Positions 43,680 through 51,933 of a stretch of 64,000 bases of DNA are shown piece after piece. The notes beneath the pieces were generated by a model that searched no databases, was not told where the DNA came from, and saw only the letters and a list, made by a program, of their open reading frames with translations. Position 1 is the first letter of the stretch. Every line of letters begins with the position of its first letter. A program made the translations under genes and the position numbers. Source of the DNA: Pedobacter planticolens (GTDB lineage: Bacteria > Bacteroidota > Bacteroidia > Sphingobacteriales > Sphingobacteriaceae). Where the stretch lies: positions 1,612,001 to 1,676,000 of the forward strand of contig NZ_WNXD01000002.1 of the NCBI RefSeq assembly GCF_014172375.1, read 5' to 3'.

Positions 43680-43793
43680 AAATTAAATTCTTGTTTAGGC
43701 AAAGATAAGGCTTTTATTTAAAGCCGATGTGTGTTATAGGTCAAAAATATTAACAGAAAATAGACCGATTTTGTATAGTTCTAAAGTCTTGCT

Positions 43794-43821
43794 TTTGTTT
43801 TTTAAATTATCTGTATTTTTG
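43794..43821 (+). promoter_or_regulatory. Probable promoter of lpxK
   Basis: TATTTTTG (43814-43821) matches the -7 consensus, with TTTG at 43794-43797 (16-nt spacing). It lies 9 bp before the ATG at 43831, which supports that start. Confidence 0.5.
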
Positions 43822-43830
43822 AAATCGAAC

Positions 43831-44883
43831 ATGATGAACTATTTACGCCTTTTTCTGTTTCCATTTGCTATAATTTATGGTTTTGTCATCCTATTAAGGA
43901 ATAAACTATACGATTGGGGTATTTTCAAATCTACAAAGTTCGATTTGCCTGTAATTTGTATTGGAAATTTAGTGGTTGGTGGTGCTGGCAAAACTCCTAC
44001 AACAGAATATATAGTTAGGCTTTTGGCCGACTATAAAATCGCGATTTTAAGTCGTGGTTATGGTCGCGAAACAAAGGGTTTTTTACTTGCGGATAAAAAT
44101 TCAACTGCGAAAACCATAGGTGATGAACCCATGCAATACTTCCAAAAATTCCCAAGTATTACAGTTGCAGTTTGTGAGGATAGAGTGAATGGAATTAATT
44201 TATTAAAAGATAATCACGATGTGATTTTATTGGATGATGCTTACCAACATAGAGCTGTAAAAGCTGGTTTTAATATTTTGCTATTTGAGTTTGATAAATT
44301 AATGAAGATGCAATTTCTTCTCCCAATGGGGAATTTAAGAGAACCATTAAATAATTACAATAGGGCAAATGCAGTGTTAATTACAAAAAGCCCCAAGCCT
44401 GTAAATATGGTAGATCAAGTAGAAGTTCGGAGAAAAATTGATACAGAATTAGATCAACGACTTTCTTTTTCATCTATTAAGTATGGAGAGTTAACACATT
44501 TATTTACCAAGGAAATTAAATCAGATATCGCTTCATTTGAAATTTTCTTAATTACAGGAATTGCAAATCCAAAGCCGCTATTAACTTATCTAAATCAGTT
44601 TTCGCAACATATTCATTCTTTTGAATACCCAGATCATCATGATTTTACACAACAAAATATTAATGAGCTCATAAAGGCGTTTAAAGAACATCCTGCCAAA
44701 GAAAAAATTATAATTACAACAGAAAAAGATAGTCAACGTTTATTAGGTGATAATTTAAAAGATTTACTGTTAAATTTGCCAATATACTACCTGCCAATTG
44801 AAATAGAATTGGCCACAAAAGATAAATTCACCTTTGATAAAAATATACTAGATTATGTTGCAAGTACTAAAAGAATCCGTTGA
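43831..44883 (+). CDS. lpxK: Tetraacyldisaccharide 4'-kinase (LpxK)
   Basis: A 350-residue inner-membrane kinase that phosphorylates the 4' position of the lipid A precursor. The P-loop is GNLVVGGAGKTPTTEY; SRGYGRETKGF and DEPMQYFQ are family motifs, as is LLDDAYQHRAVKAGFNILLF. The start at 43831 (or 43834) is preferred to 43729, which would lie before the likely promoter and add 34 residues not seen in the family. Its 3' end overlaps the next gene by 29 bp. Confidence 0.92.
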   Translation: MMNYLRLFLFPFAIIYGFVILLRNKLYDWGIFKSTKFDLPVICIGNLVVGGAGKTPTTEYIVRLLADYKIAILSRGYGRETKGFLLADKNSTAKTIGDEPMQYFQKFPSITVAVCEDRVNGINLLKDNHDVILLDDAYQHRAVKAGFNILLFEFDKLMKMQFLLPMGNLREPLNNYNRANAVLITKSPKPVNMVDQVEVRRKIDTELDQRLSFSSIKYGELTHLFTKEIKSDIASFEIFLITGIANPKPLLTYLNQFSQHIHSFEYPDHHDFTQQNINELIKAFKEHPAKEKIIITTEKDSQRLLGDNLKDLLLNLPIYYLPIEIELATKDKFTFDKNILDYVASTKRIR

Positions 44884-45670
44884 ATACCTAAAAGGAAAAA
44901 TAGCAGGGTTTGAGCCAGAAGTAGGAATTGTATTAGGTACAGGCCTTGGCGGCTTGGTTAAGGATATTGAGGTAGTTCATAGCATTATGTATTCTAGTAT
45001 TCCTAATTTCCCAATTTCTACCTTAGAATTTCACTCAGGGAAATTAATTTTCGGAACCTTAAAAGGTAAAAAAGTAGTAGCCATGCAAGGCAGATTGCAT
45101 TATTACGAAGGTTATTCGATGCAACAAATCACTTTTCCAATTCGGGTTTTAAAAGCATTAGGCATTAAACATTTATTTGTTTCAAATGCTGCGGGCTCGT
45201 TAAACAAAGATTTCAAAAAAGGCGATTTAATGATTATCAATGATCACATTAACCTGCAACATGAAAGTCCGCTTCGCGGGATTAATGATTCTGATTTAGG
45301 ACCACGTTTTCCAGATATGAGCCAACCATATAATCGTAATTTAATTGCACAAGGATTAAAAATTGCGGAAGCAGAAAAAATTACCTGCCATCAAGGTGTG
45401 TATGTTGCAGTAACTGGACCAAATTTAGAAACAAAAGCTGAATACAACTATTTACGAATAATTGGTGGCGACGCAGTAGGAATGAGTACCGTTCCGGAAG
45501 TAATTGTTGCAAACCACATGAGCTTACCAGTTTTTGCAATTTCTGTTTTAACAGACGAAGGTTTCCCAGAAGATTTACAACCCTTTAATTTAGAAGAGAT
45601 TTTAGAAACTGCTGCACAAGCAGAACCAAAAATGACCCGTATTCTTAGCCAGCTTATCTCTAATTTATAA
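44855..45670 (+). CDS. Purine nucleoside phosphorylase
   Basis: A 271-residue phosphorylase that cleaves purine nucleosides for salvage. It has VGIVLGTGLGGL (phosphate site), MQGRLHYYEGYSMQQITFPIRVLKALG (the RxHxYEG motif) and the purine site GMSTVPEVIVANHMSLPVFAISVLTDEG. It is the trimeric, high-molecular-mass-unlike class (PunA type). It overlaps lpxK by 29 bp and the next gene by 1 bp, so all three are likely one transcript. Confidence 0.93.
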   Translation: MLQVLKESVEYLKGKIAGFEPEVGIVLGTGLGGLVKDIEVVHSIMYSSIPNFPISTLEFHSGKLIFGTLKGKKVVAMQGRLHYYEGYSMQQITFPIRVLKALGIKHLFVSNAAGSLNKDFKKGDLMIINDHINLQHESPLRGINDSDLGPRFPDMSQPYNRNLIAQGLKIAEAEKITCHQGVYVAVTGPNLETKAEYNYLRIIGGDAVGMSTVPEVIVANHMSLPVFAISVLTDEGFPEDLQPFNLEEILETAAQAEPKMTRILSQLISNL

Positions 45671-47676
45671 TGCGAAAAATAGTTGCATCCATTCTTTTTT
45701 GTTACTTAATCTTATGCTTTGCAAATGCATTTGCGCAAGATTTAAAAATAAATGTGAACAATAACAAGGAATTGGATTCTTTACGGAAAAAAGAAGAAGG
45801 TGGCACCGATTCGGTAGTTTTTAGTGCTAAATATATTCGATACACCACACATAAACTAACTAAAGATAGTATTCAAACACTGCCAATAGATACAGGATTA
45901 ACGGGTATACAAAATTTTAGTGTGTTGGCTCAACCTCGTCGCCCAACAGTTGGCACAGGAGTTATGGGTTTAGCAGCAAGGTCTTTGTTATTCGAACCCT
46001 TAAAAACAATTGGATTTGATGCTGGTTTTCACGCTTTAGATTTTTATATCTTAAATCACGAAGACGTTAAGTTTTACCAAGCTCGTACACCTTTTACCAG
46101 TCTATATTATGTAAATGGATCAGATAAAGAACAAGTTTTAAAACTTACGCATTCGCAAAACATTAAAAAGAATTGGAATTTTGGCGCTAATTTTAATAGG
46201 ATAGGAGCAAACGGATTTTATACTCACCAACGTGGTGACGATTTAAATGCGGCAATTTTCACTTGGTATCAATCGCCAAATAAACGCTATAATTTATGGG
46301 TCGATGGAGTATTTAATACCTTAAAAGCACAAGAAAACGGTTCAATTGTAAAGGAAAATATCTTTACAGAGACTACTGGTACAACATTAGTTGATAAACA
46401 AGCAGAATCTGTTCGCTTAAGCTCGGCCAAACAGCTTTGGAGAAAAAATTCTTTTATGTTAAGGCAAAGCTATTTTGTTGGCCGAATAGATAGTACAGGT
46501 AAAAGCACTTCGCAAAGTATTTTACCTACCAATAAAATAACACATACATTAACCTATACCAACAGCTCTTATTCTTTTAAAAAGGATGAAATTGATGCCT
46601 ATAAAGTTTTACCTCGCGGAGTTGCTGATTCAGTATTTACCAATGATTCAACCAATGTTAAACACATTCAAAATGAATTTATTTATAGTTTCTTTTTAAG
46701 AGCAAAAGGTAATTCACTCATTAAAAACGAATTAAAAATAGACGTAGGTATTCGTCACGATTTTTACGACTATGCACAGTATGGTATATTGGAAGATAAA
46801 ACCAATTTCTACAAACACACAAATGCATTCCAAAATATTAGTTTATTGGGTAATTTGGGGTATCGCTTTAGTAACAGAGTTGATTTCAATTTAGATGTAC
46901 AACAAATTTTTCAGGGAGAAAACACCGGAGATTTCTTGTACGAAGCTAAAAGTAACTTGCTATTAAGTAAAAAAGCAGGACGAATTGTTTTAGGAGCGTA
47001 TTTACAAAATAAATCTCCAGAAGAAATTTATAACCGTTATTACGGAAACCATTACCAATGGAAAAATACAAATTTCGATCGTACTAAAACGGCAAACTTA
47101 TCTTTCAATTATATAAATGAGCAGCTTAAACTAGATGCCTCTGCTTCTTATTATTTAATTACAAACTATCTGTATTTTGAAAATGTACCAGATACACTTA
47201 ACAAAATTAGACCAGCTCAAGCAAGTGGTGACATTAATTTATTACAGGTTAGTTTGGGAAAAAAATTCAGCTATAAATCTTGGCATTTAGATGCTTACGT
47301 GGTTTATCAAAAAACAGACAGCAAAAACACATTAAGAACCCCAGAAGTTTACACCTTTAATAGTATTTATAAAGAACAAACCTTTTTTAAAGCACTTAAA
47401 ACACAAATTGGCTTCGATATTAGATACAATACTCCTTATCTCGCCAGTTCATATTCTCCAGCGGCAAGTCAGTTTTATAACGGAGATAATATCACCTTTG
47501 GTTCTAAACCAGTGGTTGATGTTTGGATAAAAGCAGGTCTACGTAGAGCAAATTTATTCCTTAAATACGACTACGCAAACCAAAGCTTATTTAGTAACGG
47601 TTTTTACACGGTAAACCGTTATCCAATGCCAGATCGGTTATTGAAATTTGGTGTAAGCTGGAATTTTTACGATTAG
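45670..47676 (+). CDS. Putative outer membrane porin (Porin_10 type)
   Basis: A 668-residue protein with a signal peptide (MRKIVASILFCYLILCFANAFAQ) and a strand-rich barrel ending in an aromatic residue (WNFYD). The first part after the signal is a Ser/Asp/Glu-rich plug (DSLRKKEEGGTDSVVF). It matches the Bacteroidota 'putative porin' family. The 1-bp overlap with the phosphorylase gene (TAATG) suggests joint expression; the reason is unclear. No substrate can be assigned. Confidence 0.8.
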   Translation: MRKIVASILFCYLILCFANAFAQDLKINVNNNKELDSLRKKEEGGTDSVVFSAKYIRYTTHKLTKDSIQTLPIDTGLTGIQNFSVLAQPRRPTVGTGVMGLAARSLLFEPLKTIGFDAGFHALDFYILNHEDVKFYQARTPFTSLYYVNGSDKEQVLKLTHSQNIKKNWNFGANFNRIGANGFYTHQRGDDLNAAIFTWYQSPNKRYNLWVDGVFNTLKAQENGSIVKENIFTETTGTTLVDKQAESVRLSSAKQLWRKNSFMLRQSYFVGRIDSTGKSTSQSILPTNKITHTLTYTNSSYSFKKDEIDAYKVLPRGVADSVFTNDSTNVKHIQNEFIYSFFLRAKGNSLIKNELKIDVGIRHDFYDYAQYGILEDKTNFYKHTNAFQNISLLGNLGYRFSNRVDFNLDVQQIFQGENTGDFLYEAKSNLLLSKKAGRIVLGAYLQNKSPEEIYNRYYGNHYQWKNTNFDRTKTANLSFNYINEQLKLDASASYYLITNYLYFENVPDTLNKIRPAQASGDINLLQVSLGKKFSYKSWHLDAYVVYQKTDSKNTLRTPEVYTFNSIYKEQTFFKALKTQIGFDIRYNTPYLASSYSPAASQFYNGDNITFGSKPVVDVWIKAGLRRANLFLKYDYANQSLFSNGFYTVNRYPMPDRLLKFGVSWNFYD

Positions 47677-47689
47677 ATTAAGGGAGTCA

Positions 47690-47754
47690 TTAGTCTAAAG
47701 TCAATAGTCTTGAGTATACCTGAGACTCAAGACTGAGGACTCAAGACTAAGTTT
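47690..47754. repeat. Dispersed repeat built from AGTCTTGAG/CTCAAGACT
   Basis: The 78-bp convergent gap holds AGTCTTGAG, CTCAAGACT (twice) and AGTCTAAAG, making overlapping hairpins. Similar AGTCTAAAG units occur inside the deacetylase gene near 58500, so this is a repeat family. Confidence 0.55.
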
Positions 47755-49017
47755 CTAAGTCTTCTGAGGTTTCTTCTTAGCCGCCGGAAACAAAACATTA
47801 TTCAGAATTAACCGATAACCCGGAGAGTTTGGATGCAAACTTAAATCCGTAGGAGGGTCGTTAACTTGATGCTGGTAATCTTCCGGATCATGGCCACCAT
47901 AAAAAGTAAACTGCCCTTTGCCAATTTCACCATGCAAATAGCGCACCTCATTACCACCCTTATTCTCTCCCAAAACAGTAATACTAGGCTTTACTAAACT
48001 CTTTCTAAAAGCAGTAGTCTGTCCCATAAAACCCTTAATCACTTTATCATGATCTTGCGTAAGCATCGTAGGCACTAAATCCCACTTTGCAGAAAAATCA
48101 AACAAAGTGAAGTAATCATTACTCTCAGTAAAATTGCGAGTTTGTGTAACATCAATATCCGAGAACTCGTAACGCTCAGGGTTCATATCTATCTTAAAAT
48201 CCTTAAACGCTACGCTATTATTATAATTAAGTTTAGATTGAGCATTGGCATCCGTACCATCGCCATCAAACATGCTTTCTGCAATATCAACCCCTTCAGC
48301 AGCAAGTGCAATGTCAAAACTATCAGTGCCAGAACACATGGCAAACAAAAATCCGCCGCCAGCGCAAAACTCTTTAATACGTTTGGCAACTGCTAATTTC
48401 ATTTCAGAAACCTTTTTAAAACCATTTCTTTTAGCAGCTGCTTCTTGATTTTTTACATCTTCCCTGTACCAAGTTGCATTTCTAAATGACGCCCAAAAAC
48501 GTCCATACTGACCAGTGAAATCTTCATGATGTAAATGCAACCAATCATAGCCTGTTAATTTATCTTTTAAAACCTCATCATCGTAAATAATATCGTACGG
48601 AATTTCGGCATATGTTAATACCAACGTTACCGCATCATCCCAAGGTAGTTTGCTTTTTGGCGAATAAACGGCAATTTTCGGAGTTTTCTCCAACTTTACC
48701 ATTTCCATATTCACATCCGGATTATTGATTTCATTTAAAATCGCATTCACTTTTCCATCGGCTAAAATCTCATAAGAAACACCTCGAATTTTACATTCAT
48801 CCTCAACAGCTTTTACGTATTTCACTAAAAAACTACCACCTCTATAATTTAAAAGCCAATCTACTTCTGCTTGTTGTTTTATGCTCCAATAAGCAATTCC
48901 ATAAGCCTTTAAATGGTTTTTCTGATTTTCATCCATATAAATTAATATAGATGATGCCTTTGCAACAACAGAAAAAAGGAGAATGATAAATAAGAAAATA
49001 TATTTTTTCAGAATCAT
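47755..49017 (-). CDS. Secreted protein commonly labelled 'asparagine synthetase B' in Bacteroidota
   Basis: A 420-residue protein with a signal peptide (cleavage near VVAKA-S). I recognise it as a conserved Bacteroidota protein often named asparagine synthetase B, but I see neither the N-terminal Cys2 glutaminase nor the SGGLDS ATP-pyrophosphatase loop. It contains IAVYSPKSKLPWDDAVTLVLTYAEIPYDIIYDDEVL and a class-I-amidotransferase-like piece CAGGGFLFAMCSGTDSFDIALAAEGVDI. The true function is unknown; the name is probably wrong. Confidence 0.7.
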   Translation of the reverse strand: MILKKYIFLFIILLFSVVAKASSILIYMDENQKNHLKAYGIAYWSIKQQAEVDWLLNYRGGSFLVKYVKAVEDECKIRGVSYEILADGKVNAILNEINNPDVNMEMVKLEKTPKIAVYSPKSKLPWDDAVTLVLTYAEIPYDIIYDDEVLKDKLTGYDWLHLHHEDFTGQYGRFWASFRNATWYREDVKNQEAAAKRNGFKKVSEMKLAVAKRIKEFCAGGGFLFAMCSGTDSFDIALAAEGVDIAESMFDGDGTDANAQSKLNYNNSVAFKDFKIDMNPERYEFSDIDVTQTRNFTESNDYFTLFDFSAKWDLVPTMLTQDHDKVIKGFMGQTTAFRKSLVKPSITVLGENKGGNEVRYLHGEIGKGQFTFYGGHDPEDYQHQVNDPPTDLSLHPNSPGYRLILNNVLFPAAKKKPQKT

Positions 49018-49196
49018 AACTTGACGTTCATACGAATGTATATTTTTTGAAGACTATTCTAAAATTATTATGCTGAATAAACGTTAAAATACAGTATTTT
49101 CATATAGATTTCTAATTTCTTGACAGGATTTATACCGTATTAGTTATCGCTTTCGTTTCAATTTACTAAATTTGCCCTCCAACAAAAAAATATACA

Positions 49197-49655
49197 ATGA
49201 GTAAAGCAATAATAAAAACTGAAAAAGGCGACATGACTGTTGAGTTCTATGAAAAAGATGCTCCTAAAGCAGTTGCCAATTTTAAAAAATTAGCCAACGA
49301 AGGCTTTTATGACGGAATCGCATTTCACCGTGTGATCCCTAATTTTGTGGTTCAAGGCGGTTGCCCTAACTCAAAAGATGGTGCAACAGGTATGGCTGGT
49401 ACTGGTGGTCCTGGTTATAAAATTGACTGTGAATTAGATGGCGAAAACCAATTTCACGATCGCGGTGTATTATCTATGGCTCACGCTGGAAGAAATACAG
49501 GGGGATCTCAATTTTTCATCTGCCATAGCAGAGCAAACACTGCTCATTTAGACCGCGTACATACCGTTTTTGGTAAGGTGGTAGAAAATGTAGATATTGT
49601 TGACGATATTAGACAAGGCGATAAGATTTTATCGATAGAAGTATTAGCAGATTAA
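49197..49655 (+). CDS. Peptidyl-prolyl cis-trans isomerase, cyclophilin type
   Basis: A 152-residue cyclophilin (PpiB-like), cytoplasmic by its lack of a signal peptide. FHRVIPNFVVQGGCP, the catalytic Arg (FHRV), GGSQFFICH and LDRVHTVFGKV are all present. TAAATTTG at 49167-49174 may be its -7 box. It folds proteins by proline isomerisation. DUF5606 follows after 81 bp. Confidence 0.95.
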   Translation: MSKAIIKTEKGDMTVEFYEKDAPKAVANFKKLANEGFYDGIAFHRVIPNFVVQGGCPNSKDGATGMAGTGGPGYKIDCELDGENQFHDRGVLSMAHAGRNTGGSQFFICHSRANTAHLDRVHTVFGKVVENVDIVDDIRQGDKILSIEVLAD

Positions 49656-49736
49656 AATAGACACTAGATTTGAGACATTAGATTTGAGATAGTATTTCTC
49701 ACTTCTCATATCTCCTATCTCATATCTCAAAAAAAT

Positions 49737-50279
49737 ATGAATTTAAGAGGAATTGTAGCCGTATCTGGCAGACCAGGTTTATTTAAACTTGTTGGACAAA
49801 ATAAAGCGGGTTATGTTTTAGAAAGTTTAGATGCACAAAAATTAAAAATTGTGGCTAATATTTCTACAACCAAATTAGCTTCTTTAGAAGATATAACCAT
49901 TTATGGTGAAGATGAAGAATTGAAATTAATAGATGTTTTAGCCAACATTACTGCAGCAAAAGGCTCGGTGCCAGATGCTAAGGCTGATGGTACAGCATTA
50001 AAGAATTTCTTTTTAGAAGTTGCGCCAGGTCATGATCAAGAGAAAGTTTACACTTCTGATATGAAGAAAATTTTAACTTGGTATCACTTATTAAAAGATA
50101 TGCCTTTGTTTACTGAAGCAGCTCCAAGCACAGAAGTAGAAGGCGCAAAATCAGATGATAAATTGGATGTGAAACCTAAAGTTGCACTAAAAGCTAAACC
50201 ATCTAATGCAAAAGCACCAACTGCAAAATCATCAGCGCCAGCTAAAAAGGCAAGCATGACTAGCAAAAAAGGAGTTTAA
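49737..50279 (+). CDS. DUF5606 protein with basic tail
   Basis: A 180-residue cytoplasmic protein. The N-terminal half (LRGIVAVSGRPGLFKLVGQNKAGYVLESLDAQKLKIVANISTTKLASLEDITIY) is the DUF5606 family, conserved in Bacteroidota but not understood. The C-terminal 50 residues are a low-complexity Lys/Ala/Pro/Ser tail (KPKVALKAKPSNAKAP…) that could bind nucleic acid. The 81 bp before it contain ATTTGAGAT/ATCTCATAT repeats. A terminator follows. Confidence 0.78.
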   Translation: MNLRGIVAVSGRPGLFKLVGQNKAGYVLESLDAQKLKIVANISTTKLASLEDITIYGEDEELKLIDVLANITAAKGSVPDAKADGTALKNFFLEVAPGHDQEKVYTSDMKKILTWYHLLKDMPLFTEAAPSTEVEGAKSDDKLDVKPKVALKAKPSNAKAPTAKSSAPAKKASMTSKKGV

Positions 50280-50318
50280 TTAGCTTATGGTTTATAGACC
50301 ATAGTCTTGATACATAAG

Positions 50319-50356
50319 AAAAAACACCAATCCTTAAAAAGGTTGGTGTTTTTTTA
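50319..50356 (+). terminator. Terminator of the DUF5606 gene
   Basis: AAAACACCAATCC pairs with GGTTGGTGTTTT around a 7-nt loop and runs into further T, just after the DUF5606 stop. Confidence 0.85.
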
Positions 50357-50403
50357 TGAGTAAATGGTTAATAATCTTTGACTATCAGCCATCAACAAAT
50401 ACC

Positions 50404-50532
50404 TTAATTAATCAAATACCACAATACCATTATTATAATCACCGAAACAATAATAGCAATATTCATGTATTTTTTCTCTTTAGAAGTATCAGTTCTAAAC
50501 CTATATTTCCGTTTATAATCACTTGGTAACAT
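50404..50532 (-). CDS. 42-residue single-pass membrane peptide
   Basis: A short frame on the minus strand, ATG at 50532 and TAA at 50404-50406, missed by length cut-offs. It begins MLPSDYKRKYRFRTD, has a basic start, and ends in a hydrophobic helix (NIAIIVSVIIIMVLWYLIN). AGGAG (plus-strand CTCCT at 50541-50545) lies 8 nt before the ATG, a strong and here rare Shine-Dalgarno site. It sits alone in the 308-bp gap between DUF5606 and the TPR gene. A real small protein is likely; function unknown. Confidence 0.65.
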   Translation of the reverse strand: MLPSDYKRKYRFRTDTSKEKKYMNIAIIVSVIIIMVLWYLIN

Positions 50533-50587
50533 AATAATTTCTCCTTTTTATAATGATGAAAAACGTAGATGTTTTCCATAAATAATA

Positions 50588-51310
50588 TTACCTGCAATAA
50601 GTAGCAAGCATCTGTTTAGCATTTTTGTTGCCTAAAGCTACTGCTTTCTTAAAATCTGCACAAGCACTCTCTTTTTGATTAACACTTATCCTTGCCAAAC
50701 CTCTATTCGCATAAGAGTTTTCATTAGAAGGGTTAATCTCTATCGCCTTAGAGAAATCAGCAATGGCTCCAACAAAATCTTTTTGATAACCACGTAAAAT
50801 CCCTCGCTGAAAGTAAGGTTCTTCAAAAGTGGGATCTATTTTTATAGCCTTATTATAATCTAAAATAGCCTCTTTAAATTTATTTAAATCTTTATAAGCA
50901 TTACCCCTAACCAAATAAGCCGAATGATAACTATCTTTTATACGGATAGATTTAGTCATATCTGCAATAGCTCCATTAAAGTCTTTTAAAACATATTTGC
51001 TCATCCCTCTAACAAAATAGAGCAGCTCATTTGCCGTATCTATCTTTATTGCAGCAGTAAAATCAGCTATTGCTCCTTTATGGTTGTTTAAATCTTTTTT
51101 TGTTAAACCTCTATTAAAATAACTACGCCAATTAGTAGAGTCTATTTCAATAGATTTAGTATAAGCATCTATTGCGCCAGCATAATCTTTTTGTGTGTGC
51201 TTGTCAATTCCCAAGTTAAAATAATCAATACTATTAACAGGGTCCAAGTTTTGAGCTTTAACACTAACACAAATAAATAAAGCTACAACTGCAAGTATTA
51301 ATTTACGCAT
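50588..51310 (-). CDS. Tetratricopeptide repeat protein (secreted)
   Basis: A 240-residue protein with a signal peptide (MRKLILAVVALFICVSVKA) and about six TPR units (for example SYFNRGLTKKDLNNHKGAIADFTAAIKID), consisting of repeated 34-residue helix pairs. The ATG at 51310 is chosen because it starts the signal peptide; the upstream in-frame ATG (51325) lies within rlmH. It overlaps the rlmH 3' end by 8 bp. It is probably a periplasmic protein-interaction scaffold. Confidence 0.82.
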   Translation of the reverse strand: MRKLILAVVALFICVSVKAQNLDPVNSIDYFNLGIDKHTQKDYAGAIDAYTKSIEIDSTNWRSYFNRGLTKKDLNNHKGAIADFTAAIKIDTANELLYFVRGMSKYVLKDFNGAIADMTKSIRIKDSYHSAYLVRGNAYKDLNKFKEAILDYNKAIKIDPTFEEPYFQRGILRGYQKDFVGAIADFSKAIEINPSNENSYANRGLARISVNQKESACADFKKAVALGNKNAKQMLATYCR

Positions 51311-51776
51311 GATGATAAGGTTCATTCTTTAAAATAGTAAAAGCTCTGTATAACTGTTCTACAAAAAACAACCGCACCATTTGGTGAGAAAACGTCATGT
51401 CCGAAAGCGAAACACTACTATTAGCACGTTTATAAATGCTTTCATCAAAACCATAAGGACCGCCAATTATAAAAACTAAGTTTTGTACACTTCCAATCAT
51501 TTGCTTGTTTAAATAAGTAGCAAAAGAAACCGAGCTGTGTTTTTTGCCTTTTTCATCTAATAATACAACCACATCTGTGGGATTTAGTTGTTTGGAGATA
51601 AACTCAGCCTCCTTATTTTTTTGCTGTGCTTCTGTTAAGTTTTTAGTTTTCTTAATATCCGGGATAATTAAAATAGTAAAGTTGATATAATGCTTCAATC
51701 TATTTAAATATTTCTCAATCCCCTCAATTAGGTACTTGTCTTCAGTTTTACCAACAGCTATTAATGTTATTTTCAA
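51303..51776 (-). CDS. rlmH: 23S rRNA (pseudouridine1915-N3)-methyltransferase RlmH
   Basis: A 157-residue SPOUT-fold methyltransferase that modifies helix 69 of 23S rRNA. The SAM-binding knot shows as VVLLDEKGKKHSSVSFA and FIIGGPYGF, with SLSDMTFSHQMVRLFFVEQLYRAFTI and the C-terminal YHH. Length and both motifs match RlmH (YbeA). It is translated ahead of the TPR gene with an 8-bp overlap. Confidence 0.95.
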   Translation of the reverse strand: MKITLIAVGKTEDKYLIEGIEKYLNRLKHYINFTILIIPDIKKTKNLTEAQQKNKEAEFISKQLNPTDVVVLLDEKGKKHSSVSFATYLNKQMIGSVQNLVFIIGGPYGFDESIYKRANSSVSLSDMTFSHQMVRLFFVEQLYRAFTILKNEPYHHA

Positions 51777-51933
51777 TGGATAATATTTTGTTTAAAGCTA
51801 CAAAATCAAATTTACCTAATTGTTTTGAAGCAATATATTTATGTTTTTGACTTATTAATAATTTTTGGTTGTTATTCGCAATTGTTAATATTAACTTAAC
51901 AACAATGTTAGACCTTAGCGAGGTTTTAAGCAA

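Noticed and set aside
43729-43830. N-terminal extension of lpxK
   Set aside because: The -7 box at 43814 lies inside it, and family members begin at MNYLRLFLFPFAIIYG.
51748-51933. 61-residue minus-strand frame upstream of rlmH
   Set aside because: It overlaps the start of rlmH in another frame and resembles nothing; low-complexity AT-rich codons.
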